Shown here one piece after another: positions 22,961 through 33,905 of a stretch of DNA of 64,000 nucleotides. Below the pieces are notes generated by a model, which ran no database searches, had not been told where the DNA came from, and saw nothing but the letters and a program-made list of their open reading frames with translations. The position numbers were made by a program, and so were the translations under genes. How positions within the stretch are numbered: the first letter of the stretch is position 1; every line of letters begins with the position of its first letter. This DNA is from Posidonia oceanica (Eukaryota; Streptophyta; Magnoliopsida; Alismatales; Posidoniaceae), in contig JAZBRS010000076.1 of NCBI GenBank assembly GCA_037176725.1, positions 117,199,001 through 117,263,000 of the forward strand, in the 5' to 3' direction.

Positions 22961-23072
22961 TTGGTTTGGAAAATGGGTGTGATTTTAGGATTTGATTTTA
23001 GGTTTTTGTTTTGAAGCCACCAAAGAGAGAGATCCCACAGCATAAAAAATTGAAAAAAATGGGGTGTCTACA

Positions 23073-23775
23073 CTATGCAGAAATAAATGACTTGTGCCTA
23101 GGTTAAGGGCATAATGGTCACTACGGGCCAAGAGAAAGGGTAATGACTCCTATTACGCATAGGGAAGGTGTTAGGCACCCACGATACGCCTGGAATCAGT
23201 CTTTCTAGGCTTCTCACTCGCATATGTAGGAATGTCGGCAAATGCTTGCCTTTAATGTGCGCCCGAGGGCGAGGGATGCTATGAATGCCTAATGTATGCT
23301 TTACTTACTTAAATGCCATTTAAACATGCTGTATTTAAGTGATAAATGCTAAACATGGATGATTAAAGCTAATATGCTATGATGCAATGATAAACATGTT
23401 AGGAAAGCTTAAACAGGGGTAAACAAGTTAAGCGGGCGGAAATCAAAGCGACAAGCGGGTGCCCTGTCCACTGTCTGGATAACTGAAAAATACGCGCAAC
23501 CTACACGCACAGGCTATACGTGCATCTGTTTGCTGTTCCAGACAGCGAACTTCAACGTACAATCTAGCTATGCAAATGAAATCAAAACAAAGAACTAAAG
23601 ACATGGCAAGCTAGAGTAAACATCCAGGAACAAAATCATGCGATTAGATTCCTAAATGGGTGCATGGAAAGGTGCGAAACCTTGGCTCAAAACTCGGCCT
23701 GAACTGCCCAATACGCACATGGAACACGCGCACCAAGCTTGACAGTCCAAACAGCGAGGTTCGGCGGTTGATTTC
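23073..23775 (-). repeat. Tat LTR fragment, minus strand (LTR-B)
   Basis: Begins with GACTTGTGCCTAGGTTAAGG.. and the shared block at 23131-23180 (TGACTCCTATTACGCATAGG, AGGTGTTAGGCACC), then AGGCTTCTCACTCGCATA. It corresponds to LTR-A inward from about 18680 and is cut by LTR-A on the left and by plus-strand LTR-C on the right. Only about 700 bp remain. Confidence 0.7.
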
Positions 23776-26548
23776 TGTAGACACCCTGTTCTGACAGCTG
23801 TTCGTTGGAGGATCTCTGGAAGCTCACCTGGATTGCGGCATGACCCAACCAAAACCTCAACTCCATTTCAAACCCACCAAAACCCCAACAAGTCCTTCCA
23901 AAACCTAATCCCACCAAAATCCCACCTAAACCCACCTAAACCACACCCAAGTCAATCCTAAGCCATAACCCAAGTCCTAACCTAAGCCCAAATACCAAAA
24001 ACTGCCTTGAAACACCCCTAAGACGTTAGACGCTAGCATATGCTAGCGTCCAACGTTGGACACTGCGCTGGTTAGCGTCCAACGCGTCGGCCGCAGCAAC
24101 CCTTTGGCTCGCCCTCCGCTGCGCTTAGGGCCGCCCCCCGCCAGCTCCGCCATTCCGCTCGAACCGCCTAGCCACTTGGCTTGCCCCCGGATTCGGTGCT
24201 TCACCCCGGTGCTGCCCGTACAGCACGCCACCTACCCAACTTTCCCGCCGCGCGTTCATTTGGACGTTTCCGGCCATCCCTTTGCCAACCTGCCGCTCGC
24301 CGTGCACGCCACCTCCTGAGCGCGTCTGCCATCCCATGCCCACTCGCCGTGCAAGCCACATCCTGCCGCAGCCTCCAGAGCAGGCTCCTGCCACCTCCTG
24401 CCATCGGCAAAGCCTCCCCAAACAAAACCAGAGCAACCAACCTACCGCACCATTGCCCCACCCATTCCAGCAACTTCGTGAGAGCTCCAGAGCCTCCAAG
24501 CCACCCAAACCAATCTGGTGAGCACCCCCTGCATGAGAGGAACCCCGTCGGGTGCTTCCCCCGCCTCCAGGTCGCGCTTCCAAGCTCGCCAACGTCGCCG
24601 TCTGTCACCTCCGGTTGGCCGCACGCACATCAACTCCGGGCCACTTACAAGTAATTCTCTTTGCCTCGTATGTTCCTCACCTCCTTCCTCATCGTAGCAA
24701 AGCTCCACAACCAAGCTTCATGGCTTCCGACCATCCAGATGGCCGGAAATGCCATGAACGCCGGCGGCAAGAGGGAGCAGGTGGGTGGAGTGATCCATGC
24801 ACTCATTTTTTATTTCAAATACATGTTTATGATCGTTGTTGCATGCTGATGCTTCCTAGCTAGTTAGTTTTCTGTTTTGGATCAATTTGAGCATCGATTC
24901 TTGCCGGGAAGTTTCCCGACTTGTTGGACGCATAACCTGGTGCGTCTAATGTTGGGCGCGCCCTGTGGCAGCGTCCAACACCCCTGCTGCCTTAGATTGA
25001 TTTATTTCCTTGCTATTATGATTTAAATGCTATCCTACATGATTTAATATCTTGCATGCTATCTCTTATGCATCTGGATGTCATGCTAGGAATTTTGTAT
25101 TTATTTTTGGCTTGGATTCTCTCTTCGGTTTTTCAGAGTGGTCTACTTGGGTGTAAGTCGCATGGCTTCACGCGTCTTATGTAGGATGCTGGCCGTCCCC
25201 ACATCTTACACCCTTGTGTTTCATTTTGCACCTTGGCATCTTTTAATCGCTTTTACTTGATACGTCTACCTTCTCCATGTTTGCATGTTGAGATCTGAGC
25301 TTTCTTTCAGTTATTTACAGGTTTGTATCATGGCTTTTTTATCAAGTTTGCATGCTAAGCTTTTGTCTATTCCTTCTATATGTTGGATGCTGAGTTCTCC
25401 AGCGTTTTGTGTAAGACGCTGGGTATTCAAGCGCCTAACAACATGCTTTGGCTTGGACCAGTTTAATGCCTGTGATTTGTTCTTAAAATCTTTTGGCTTC
25501 TCATCTTGCTTTTATATCATGATCTGCATGTCTCTTGTTATCATATAGCATCTGTATCATGATTAAATCATTCATCATACATGCATATTTTTCAAAATCC
25601 AACGTTAGACACTGTTAATCCCAGCGTTTAACGCCCTCTGCTTGTTTAAAATTGATTCGTCGCTTGCATTTGAATCCTGTGTTGTTGCTTTAATCTCTTG
25701 GCATGGTTTGTCTGTCCATAGCTTTGTACATCACATATAAAACCCATTTTCCAAATATGCATGTTTTTCTGCAGGTTTTATTTGTCTTCTGTGTTGGATG
25801 CTAGCTGTTCCAGCATCCTACATAGGACGCTGGTTAATCCAGGGTCCAACGCTTTAAGTTGGCTGCACTCAGTTTCCTTGAGCCGTCTTCGACTTAGACC
25901 TCGTTTTTGGCATCTAATTGCTTTCAGAGCATGTTTTAGCATCCAGGCATGTAGCACAACAATGGTTTTCTAATTTTGCACCTTGGTATTGCTTCCCTGG
26001 CCTATTTCCATATTTTTACGGCATTTTCACTCTAATTAGTCGCTTTAACATATTTGCTAAGCTTTGCATGGTTTATCAATTGTATCTTGCATACCGCCTT
26101 CGGGCGAATATAAACCAGCATTTATTTGCCAACATTTGCCACACAAGAGCGGATTAGCCAAGAAAGACTGATTCCTCGGGTGTGTCAAGGGTGCCTAACA
26201 CCTTCCCCACGTGTAACAGGAGTCCTTACCCTTTCTCTGGACCGCATTCACCTTGTGTCATATACATTTGGATAGAATTGGCATCTTTTAAAATTGCATG
26301 AATTTTCTCGCATGCTTTACACGGTTTTCCTAGTCTTTTCGTTTTAATAGATTAGGTGGTGACTCCATGTCTTTGTTGTTTTCTTTTTCCTTTGCGTTCT
26401 TTGTTGGTTTTCTCGATGTTTTCGAGTCGAGTTTTCCTCCTCGGATTCACCACTGACCATGTCTTCCTCCCTCTATGCCGACCGGCGTGCGCAAGCTTTG
26501 GGCAGCGTGCGACCACGTCGTCGTCCGAGCGGCCGGGAACAGATCACA
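23776..26548 (+). repeat. Tat-type LTR, plus strand (LTR-C)
   Basis: Starts TGTAGACACCCTG and ends CAGATCACA, six bases before a tRNA-Arg-type primer site, giving about 2.77 kb. It contains a GC-rich block (24050-24660), palindromic GTTGGACGC modules (24024, 24922, 25149, 25381, 25598, 25791) and the shared block at 26189-26240. The preceding five bases are ATTTC; no matching duplication was found at 31117 (GTTAT), so the far end of this element is uncertain. Confidence 0.8.
24922..25852 (+). repeat. Palindromic module series in LTR-C
   Basis: Modules at about 24922-24981, 25149-25212, 25381-25440, 25598-25633 (half) and 25791-25852 each combine TGTTGGAxGC, an inner GCGTCxx..GGACGC and a closing GCGTCCAACA or variant. 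Starts are 227, 232, 217 and 193 bp apart. Sequence between modules is AT-rich and poorly conserved. Confidence 0.75.
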
Positions 26549-26554
26549 GGAAAG

Positions 26555-26571
26555 TGGCGACTCCGTTGGGA
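26555..26571 (+). other. Primer-binding site (tRNA-Arg type) after LTR-C
   Basis: TGGCGACTCCGTTGGGA matches the primer site TGGCGACTCCACTGGGGA found at 55644 and reported for Ogre-like elements. Confidence 0.7.
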
Positions 26572-27766
26572 ATACTAGACTCCGCTTTTTGTGTGGCTTG
26601 TCTTGCTTAGCTTAGCCTTTGTTCACCATGCTTGTTTATTTACTACATTGATTTATATCCTTGCTCGACTTAGCATTTTATCTACCATACTTGCTTGATC
26701 ATCGTGTTTATTTCTTGCATTTTTGCTTATCCTAGCATTTAAATTGTCATGTCTTGCTTGATTATCATGATGATCCATGCCTTTCGATTGATGTTTGGCT
26801 TAGTCTTACACAGATATGCTATGCCACTTCACTTACACACATGCCATGCTTACATATGCCTTTTGATGTGTTGGTTGTCTTTTATTTTCACATATCATGC
26901 CACACAACACTAGCACATACCATGAGTATGCCTTTTGCAATGATGTGTGATGTTTGCTTGCCATGTTTGGGTGATTTTCTTCCCCTTTTTGCATTAAGCC
27001 TAAGGACAATTAGAGACTGATTGCTTCCCCACAGTTAATTAAAAATGGCAAGTAAAAAACAATTCTAGGAGTAACTAGAGACGCAAACACACACTCATCC
27101 CCTTTGAGTTAATAAAACATGCAAGATAAAAAACTTTAATCATACTTACATGAATGAGCATATAGGGCATGCATCTTCTCATCTCTGAGTCCACCCACCA
27201 GTCTGAGAAGGGCAGTCCCGGCCTCTTGCTCCGTTGCTTTGGCATAGGGCGAGTTGGTCAGTCTGTCTCCCCTTGTCAGGGGTCGTGTCGGTGTTAGTAG
27301 AGGATACAACCCATGCTTCGGTTGGGTCAAGGCTCCTAACACACCACCCGTTGATTGCCTGAGCTCTGGCCAAGATTTAGACGGGGACCTTACTTTCTGA
27401 CCTGAGTCGGTGACCTGTACACCTGTGGGAGTCTGAAGTAGACAACCTACTAGGACACACTAGATTGGTGAGAGAGAGTATGCTAGAAAGCATACATTTT
27501 TATGACTATCATTCATACCAAAATTAAAAATATTTGCATTTTACTTTCGAGTTTTAACACTTGTTTTTGCTTGTGTCTCGTCGTACAGGTCAGTGAGTGA
27601 GTTCCCTAGCCGGAGCTTGGGCTTTTTCTTTCACTAACGCCCCTGTTGCGACACCCTTTTTCGACCACCCTCTCCCAAGCTATCCGCCTTCGCGACGATA
27701 GCTCATCCTAGGACCTGTCCTCTCTTTCTTCGTCGCAGCCCTATTCTCACTCGCTCTCGGTCATCT
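26572..27766 (+). other. 5' leader of Tat element, no gene
   Basis: Long untranslated leader with GCTTGC/CATGCC repeats and a conserved stretch at 27180-27420 (CACCAGTCTGAGAAGGGCAG, GGTCGTGTCGGTGTTAGTAG, CACACCACC) that recurs in the second element at 56230-56470. No ORF was accepted here. Confidence 0.6.
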
Positions 27767-28470
27767 ATGGCCCAGTTTGCCAGCGAGCCCTAGTTTTCTG
27801 TTGCCCCAGAGGGGATTGCCATCTCGGTCCCTCTGACTCTCGTTTTGGCTCCCTCCGTGCCCCTTGTGGCACCGGTGCTCCCCCCTCTGGTGTAGGGGGC
27901 ACCCCTGTATTCTGTGGGACATTGGCAGACCTCTCCCACTCCGGATCCTATCATCGAGTCCATCTTGGTGACTGCCACTCGCGCTCCGGAGGCGCCTCTG
28001 ACCCCACTCTCTTAGGGCTATGTCACTTTTAACACCCCTTTTGCTGCGGCGACTTCAGCCATAGGATCCCTGCCTTTCGGACAGTCTGTGTCCTTACCTC
28101 TTGGATCTGATCCCTCACCGGCACTGCACTTCAGCATTCCCACTGACGGGCCCCCTGAAGTGCAGTACCAACGTCTGATGGAGCTTGCCCAGGCATTCCA
28201 GGGTATGGCTCTATCTGCTCGCCCCACTTTGGCTCCCTCTGCTCTTGAGGTTCCTCTACTTCCGCTCCTGCATTTCATGCTTTCCCCGCTACGCCTCTGC
28301 CCTGGCCGTCGCCTCAGCTTCTCACTGCTCCAGCGATGGGGGCGCAGCCGCTGCCTTCTGCATTTACACCACTCACTGCACAACATGCACCTCCGCCACC
28401 TGGTGGCCAGCCCCTTGGGTTGGTTGGAGTGCAGTACCCCCTAGCCCGCTGCCTGGCACTACGACGGCCT
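27767..28470 (+). pseudogene. Tat gag, N-terminal part
   Basis: The ATG at 27767 starts MAQFASEP, matching MAQHASEP in the second copy at 56799. A Ser/Pro/Ala-rich, low-complexity N-terminus follows, with stops near 27791, 27890 and 28015 and frame changes. Similarity to the second copy continues through GGTGGCCAG (28406) to about 28470, where the sequence switches to inverted gag. Confidence 0.65.
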
Positions 28471-29033
28471 CGTCTCTACTTTGGCTGTTGTCCTTGCCGA
28501 GCTGGTGTGACGTGATGCACTGGCTCGACGGTGGCGGCGTTCTGTGTAGTGTGTGCTATGTCAAATGCAAGATGAGGAGGGCCGGGCTGGCTCTCTGCAA
28601 GGGCAGGCTCTGCAAGAGAGTTAATGCAGGCGACGAACGGCTTCTTGTAGTAGCTGACGTCGGAGCCGCTGTCGTGGCTGCTGTTGTCGCGGCTATTGTT
28701 GTTATTGGTGCTGCTGGAGGCGGTGGCCTGCTTGGCGAATGTGGAGAGTGCAGGGAAGTTCGCACTCTGCAACGAGCTCTCTATGCAAGTGCCAGCCCGG
28801 ATCAGCGATGCAAAGCTAGTGATGGGTTGCAGGCAAAGTAGAGCCCCAGTTGCTAGCTGCACTCCCTTGATGATGATCTCGATAGACTCCTCGTCTGAGG
28901 GCCTATCTTTGACCTAGGAGGCCAAGGTGCGCCAGCGACCAACATACTCTCCGAATGGTTCGTGGGGCTTCTGCCGAAGAGTGAGAAGATCCTCGTGCTT
29001 AGGGATCAAGTCGATGTTGAAAGAATACTGGCC
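28471..29033 (-). pseudogene. Tat gag core, inverted relative to its neighbours
   Basis: On the minus strand from 29033: YSFNIDLIPKHEDLLTLRQK, PHEPFGEYVGRWRTLAS, then TAG, VKDRPSDEESIEII, FASLIRAGTCIESSLQSANF and an Asn/Ser-rich tail. This is the retrotransposon gag domain and matches plus-strand 58083-58260. It lies between a plus-strand gag N-terminus and a plus-strand LTR. Both edges are abrupt, so it is an inverted segment or a separate minus-strand fragment. Confidence 0.8.
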
Positions 29034-31116
29034 ACTCCACACTCCCAGCAACCCATCCCAGCCTCCACATTGCCCACGCAACCCAAGCCCAACCGGTGGA
29101 ACCTAACACATCCTCCCCAGCCATGCTCTTAATTCACCCAACTAGAGCCTAGCCTCCACCCATCCTAACTCCGAGCTTCTCTTCCAGCAACACTCGAGCC
29201 CAAGCCAAGCACCGTCAGGCCACCAACAACCTCCCTCTGCCGTCGCCTGAGCCACAGACCAGGAGAACTGCTAGCATCAAGGAGCACAAGCAAACGTCAC
29301 CGCAGCTAGGTTGCATCCCTTCCTTGGTACAATCCTTTGCTTCTCCATTGTTGACGTTTTGTTTCAACGTAACTCATAGAGTTTTCATTGCACTTATCAT
29401 CGTTGTTTTGCCTTCTTCTCCGTCTTCGGCGATGGGTCCGCTCGCACGAGGCCACCGGCCATTGACTGCGGAGCACACCCAATTGTCCGAGACCCTTAAC
29501 TAGGCTCGCATTGCATCAGGGTATCTTCCCTCCACCTTCCCAAACCTCCACAGTGAGCCATGGTCGAGCTCCGTGAGGTCCCCGGTCCACCAGTGGCCAG
29601 AGAACTCACCGGATTCCGACGGGAGGCAAGTGGAGGTGGGTGGAGCGGTCCAGATGCCCATTTAGCATGAATTTTGCATGTTTTTGATCGTTGATGTATG
29701 CTCTTGCTCATTTGATAGTTTTCTATCCTATTTGAATCGATTTTGCTGTTCGATCAAGATTTGAGGCACCTCGAGGTGTTGAACACTGTAACTAGCGCGT
29801 CCAACGTAGGACGCATGCAATCCCAGCGTCCAACACCTCTGTTGCATTTTTCAACGTGTTCTCTCTCACAAATGAGATTTAAATGTTTCTGAGACATGAT
29901 ACATAGAGCATGCATTATCATACACGCATCCATTCTTGTTTTAATCTTACGCTTTATTTCCTTTGAATCCATTTTAATCAAGAGGAGTTCCCATTTAAAA
30001 TCTTGTTTAATTCGTTGAACGCTAGATATGCTGTGTCCAACGTTAGATGCAGGATATCTAGCATTTAACACTTTTGCTTGGCTGAACTTAGTTTTGATGC
30101 TTGCACTCCTTAATTCTGAGCATGTTGGATTTTGACTTGATTATCTAGCATGATTTGCATATCCACATTTGCTGCATTGCATTAAATCATGGTTTATCAA
30201 AAGATGCATGCCCACTCTTCGAAAATCATGGACTTAGGTGTTAGACGCTGAGGATCCCAGCGTCCAACGTAAGACGCCAGTGATCCTAGCATTCAACACT
30301 TTAAGTCAGTTGCATCTTCATTTGGAGTCGTTTCTTCGATTCATTTGTCATTTTCTGCATCTGATCACTTCCAGTGCATGCCCTGGCATCCATGCATATT
30401 ACTTGATCACTATTTCTCTGTTTCATACCTTGCATCCGGTTTTCCGGGTTCGCCTTGATTCTCTTTGCATGCCACGTCCTTGCATTGCATGGTTTCTCTG
30501 GCGTTTTGTTTCTCGCCTGCATTGCATCTAGGGCAATGATGTTTACTGTCTAGAGTTCTTTGGAACCGAGGCTTGCCCAGTTTAGAACACTGGCAACGTA
30601 GTTGAGCACATAGATCACCTGTTTTGTTTTCATCATGCATCATGGCATCTTAAGCATACATTAAAGCATATTAAGCATTCATAGCATTGCATAGCATTCC
30701 TCGCCTACGGGAGTACAGCTATTGGCAAGTATTGCCTACATCCACACATGCGAGCGAGATTAGCAAAAACCGCTTCTCGGGCGTATGGAGGTGCCTAACA
30801 CCTTCCCCATGCGTAACAGGAGTCCTTACCCTTTCTTTAGGCCCGCAATGACCATTGTGTTTGCATCCATTGGCATGAGTCATATATTTAGCATCACATT
30901 GCATGCATAGCATTGTTTTTTCCTTGATTTTCCTTGTCTTCCGACAATATACTAGGTGGCGACTCCGTTTTTTTGCTTTATCTTTTGTTTTCTTTGCTTT
31001 TTTCTGGTGTTTTCGAGTCGAGCATCCTTCCTCAGATCCACCATTAGCCATGACCTCTTATCGGGTCAATGTGCGCGAGCTTTGGCAGCGTGTGCCGTGT
31101 CGCCGAGATGGTCACA
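29034..31116 (+). repeat. Tat-type LTR, plus strand, 5' truncated (LTR-D)
   Basis: Homologous to LTR-C and LTR-G: a C-rich block, GGTGGGTGGAGCGGTCCA, palindromic modules at 29777, 30013 and 30238, the shared block at 30789-30840, then CCGAGATGGTCACA. The 3' end at 31116 aligns exactly with the LTR-C terminus. The next bases (GTTAT) begin Mutator-like sequence, so this LTR end is an insertion boundary. Confidence 0.75.
29777..30299 (+). repeat. Palindromic module series in LTR-D
   Basis: Three modules at 29777-29837, 30013-30070 and 30238-30299, 236 and 225 bp apart. The last one reads GTGTTAGACGCTG..CAGCGTCCAACGTAAGACGC..GCATTCAACAC, showing both outer and inner inverted symmetry. Confidence 0.75.
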
Positions 31117-31281
31117 GTTATATGCTCTGGTTTTCCCATCTGGTTATTTTGTGTAGTCTCTGACATTTATTGGTGTTTATTGGTGTGTAATGTCCACCTT
31201 CTGACATTTATTTTGTGCATACATGGTCTTCTGACATTTATTGGATGGTCACTTGGATGTTTCTCTTGTGTAGTTTCTGCA

Positions 31282-31849
31282 ATCTTCTACATCAAGCATA
31301 ATGTTGAAGACTATGTGAACCAATACTACCACACTAGCACCAACAGGAAGATTTATGAGCCCTTAGTTTATCCTGTTCCTGACATGTCATAGTGACCTTC
31401 CACGGATTACGAGCAGATTAGCCCACCTAACATTAAAATCCAACCTGGCCGGCCCAAGAAGAAGAGGGATAAATCCAAAGATGAAAAACAGGTTCCCAAC
31501 AAGGTCAGGAAACTTCACATTGTGACGACATGTAGAAAATCTAACCAAGCTAGACACAACACTAGGACATGTACACATCTTGATGGCATGCTGGTTCAGC
31601 CAAGGCAGAAGGTAAATTTTGTTTAAAATTCTTTCTTTTTGGCTTTCTTCAAGTTTGCATAATTTACTAACTATTGTTTGAAAATCTTAGTTATGGAAGA
31701 GAATGGCCTCTGAAGGTGGTGGTACAAGTTCAACAACAAGACAGCAAAAAACTAGCAAAGACTCTAGTGGACCTCTCACTAGAAGTAAGAAAGGGAAACA
31801 GGCGTCAACTAGCCAATCGTCATCCATGGAGAGTGTTTTTGTAGAATGA
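31282..31849 (+). pseudogene. MULE transposase, C-terminal exons
   Basis: Exon 31282-31611 encodes IFYIKHNVEDYVNQYYHTST, YEPLVYPVPDMS, then PPNIKIQPGRPKKKRDKSKD, and a CCHC-like zinc finger (CRKSNQARHNTRTC, second Cys changed to Ser). This is the PPxxKRxPGRPKK plus zinc-finger end of MuDR-type transposases. TAG-TGA at about 31390 stands where CAG-TGG (QW) is usual. A GT-AG intron, 31612-31690, leads to a last exon 31691-31849 that is Ser/Thr/Lys-rich. The N-terminal and catalytic parts are absent. Confidence 0.8.
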
Positions 31850-32029
31850 CAAATGGTAGTTGGTTTGTCAAGACAAAATTCAAGTTTCATGATTCCCAGG
31901 AGTATTGGAAAAAGAACAAAATTGCCCTCAAGGAAAGCACGGTCTACACAAGCTACAGTGCAAGACTTTTCAACTCAGGAATCTACCCAAGGCATTTAGC
32001 TGCCGTACTGTGTTTATTTCTTGCTTTAG

Positions 32030-32720
32030 TTAAGACTTGGTGTTTATTTCAACTACCATACTGTATTTATTTTAGACTTGGTTTTATTTCTTGCTTCAGT
32101 TATGACTTAGTGTTTATTTCAGTTGCCATACTGTGTAAATTTTGAGTGTTGTTGTTGATACTGGTATAATTTGCTTTAGCACAGACTTGGTGTTGATACT
32201 GGCTTGGTGTAAAATTTTTTTGCTTCAGTTACTACCATTATTTTTCACTTCAATTACTGCCATAAGAACTTGGAAAAGTTTGTTTTCAAAACACATACAT
32301 CCAATGAACTTGCCATTATTTTTTTGCTGCCATAAGACTTGGCATTATTTCAATCCAACATTATTTACTTGGTATTATAAGAACAGGCATTATTTGCTGC
32401 CATAAGACTTGGCATTTTTTTTAGTTCAGACTTGGCATTATTTGCTGCCATAAGAACAATTGCCATATTTTCAGTTCAGACTTGGCATTATTTCAGTTCA
32501 GACACATACAGCCAATGTTTGATACCGGCATAATTTGCTTCAGCTTAGACTTGGTGTAAAAAAAATTTGCTTCAGTTACTGCCATTATTTTTTGCTTCAG
32601 TTACTGCCATAAGACTTGGCATTGAACTCTTCAATGCACATACTTGAAAATGTTTGTTTTCAAAACACATACAACCGATGAACTTGGCATTATTTTTAGT
32701 TCATACTTGGAAATGTTTGT
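32030..32720 (+). repeat. Short interspersed repeats in the MULE tail
   Basis: Dozens of overlapping words CTTGGCATTATTT, TTCAGTTACTGCCAT, CAGACTTGG and GCTGCCATAAGACTTGG occur in irregular order over 700 bp. It looks like a decayed minisatellite. No gene. Confidence 0.65.
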
Positions 32721-33905
32721 TTTCAAATCACATTTCCAAACTCAATGTTAGTGTCCTCTTCACCTCAAAAATGTTACTGGTTTTGTTTAACAAACATTTC
32801 ACATTTCTAGTGTTAACTGGTTTCTTTGTAAGGTCAACAATATACCATTAGTACATGGCTCAATTGACGTCTCTCTCCATTTTATCTGTGATTTCCATCT
32901 AATTAGATACATATTTACCAATCTCCTGAAACTCAAATGCATGTCTTCATTGCATTGAAAGGGTATTTCTGAGTTTTGATAGATTACTTACAATATTTCT
33001 GTTGGTGTATGATGAAAGAACCTTAAAACTATCATTTTCCTTAAGTATTTCTTGGCAGCAAGACCAATTTCAATGCTTGCTTCTGACCTTCATCCAAATA
33101 ATAGAATTGGCTAATTTTGCTAATCTGATTCAGTCATACATACAATTTATCCAATAAGCATACTAACTTAAAAGTGAAACAATTGATACATTACAATACC
33201 AAATATTACTCTAACTAAAAATCATTTTAATCTCTTAAAAAACAAAGAGGAAGTTGGAAATTGTTCTGACGGAGCATCCAAATTACCTCCACTCCACGTT
33301 CAGTTAGTGAAGGATCTATCCACTCAAAAAACCTACAACCACTTCCTCTGAATCTCGAGTACCAATGGAACCGTCGACGGGGGTTGTGTCTTGTCCAAGC
33401 TGTCACTACGGAGGAGAGCAAACCATAGTGACAAAGGGCATCTTCTTCAAGGAGCTTTGGCTACTTCAGTCTCGAACGAGGAAGTGAAGAGGAGGACAAC
33501 GAGGTAGACATGGTGGCGGGTGACTGCTCTCCTCTAGGGTTTTGAAGTGAAAAAGAAGGAGGAGAAGAAAAAGGAAGATAGAGATGCAACCTACGGGTAG
33601 CGGGTGGTGGCTAGTGGGTGGCATGGCAGCTAATGTCTCCCCTAACTTTGAAGTCCAGGAAGAAGAAGGGAAAGGAAGAAGGGAGAGGAAGAAAAGAAAG
33701 GAACGAACGAACCAACCCTCATTATTTTAATACATTAGGGGGCATTTTTGTCCTTCTAGTTTTTTCACCAAATGTTTCCTAACAGAATGATTAAATTGAC
33801 TAACAATAATAACTGAGGGTACCATAGTACCTAATTTTATAGTTGAGAGTACTAAAGTCAAAAAACAAGAGTAATTGAAGGTACCATTAAGAAAATCACT
33901 CTTTA

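Larger units (their letters stand above)
5985..23072 (-). mobile_element. Tat/Ogre-type Ty3-gypsy element, minus strand, interrupted and lacking gag
   Basis: Reading on the minus strand from 23072: a 4.9-kb LTR, a degenerate tRNA-Arg-like primer site, a 37-bp repeat array, then pol (RT, RNase H, archaeal-type RNase H, integrase), ending at 5985 where a copia LTR cuts the integrase. The complete Tekay element at 8795-17777 is inserted between the repeats and RT with TTGGT duplicated on both sides. No gag or protease remains between the LTR and RT, so this copy depended on others or was deleted. Its second LTR is not in the window. Confidence 0.75.
18186..23072 (-). repeat. Long (4.9 kb) Tat-type LTR, minus strand (LTR-A)
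   Basis: On the minus strand it starts TGTAGACACCCC at 23072 and ends GGGATCACTACA at 18186. In transcription order it holds a telomere-motif-rich start (22680-22960 on plus), a pyrimidine-rich tract (22080-22640), a GC-rich block (21000-22000), an about 91-bp tandem array (19975-20936), a longer-period array (19499-19975), a block shared with all other Tat LTRs here (18721-18770), and a duplicated end segment (18190-18410 and 18430-18650). It is unusually long and mostly tandem repeat. Confidence 0.8.
31117..33905 (+). mobile_element. Mutator-like element (MULE), 3' part
   Basis: A transposase C-terminus (31282-31849) is followed by a non-coding tail with a CTTGGCATTATTT repeat region, then a terminal region (about 33720-33905) of the kind seen at plant MULE ends (GGGTACCATAGTACCTAATT, GAGTACTAAAGTCAAAAAAC). 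The 5' half, including the catalytic core, is missing where LTR-D was inserted. Confidence 0.65.

Noticed and set aside
24125..24714. Several overlapping ORFs on both strands of the LTR-C GC-rich block.
   Set aside because: They overlap in four or more frames and have no recognised motif; treated as chance ORFs.
27136..27373. Minus-strand ORFs in the Tat leader (also at 56183-56392).
   Set aside because: They overlap a conserved non-coding leader, have no motif, and the two copies do not keep the reading frame throughout.
23776..31116. LTR-C and LTR-D as the clean LTR pair of one element.
   Set aside because: The flanks differ (ATTTC versus GTTAT), LTR-D lacks its start and an inverted gag lies between, so a simple full-length element is not supported.
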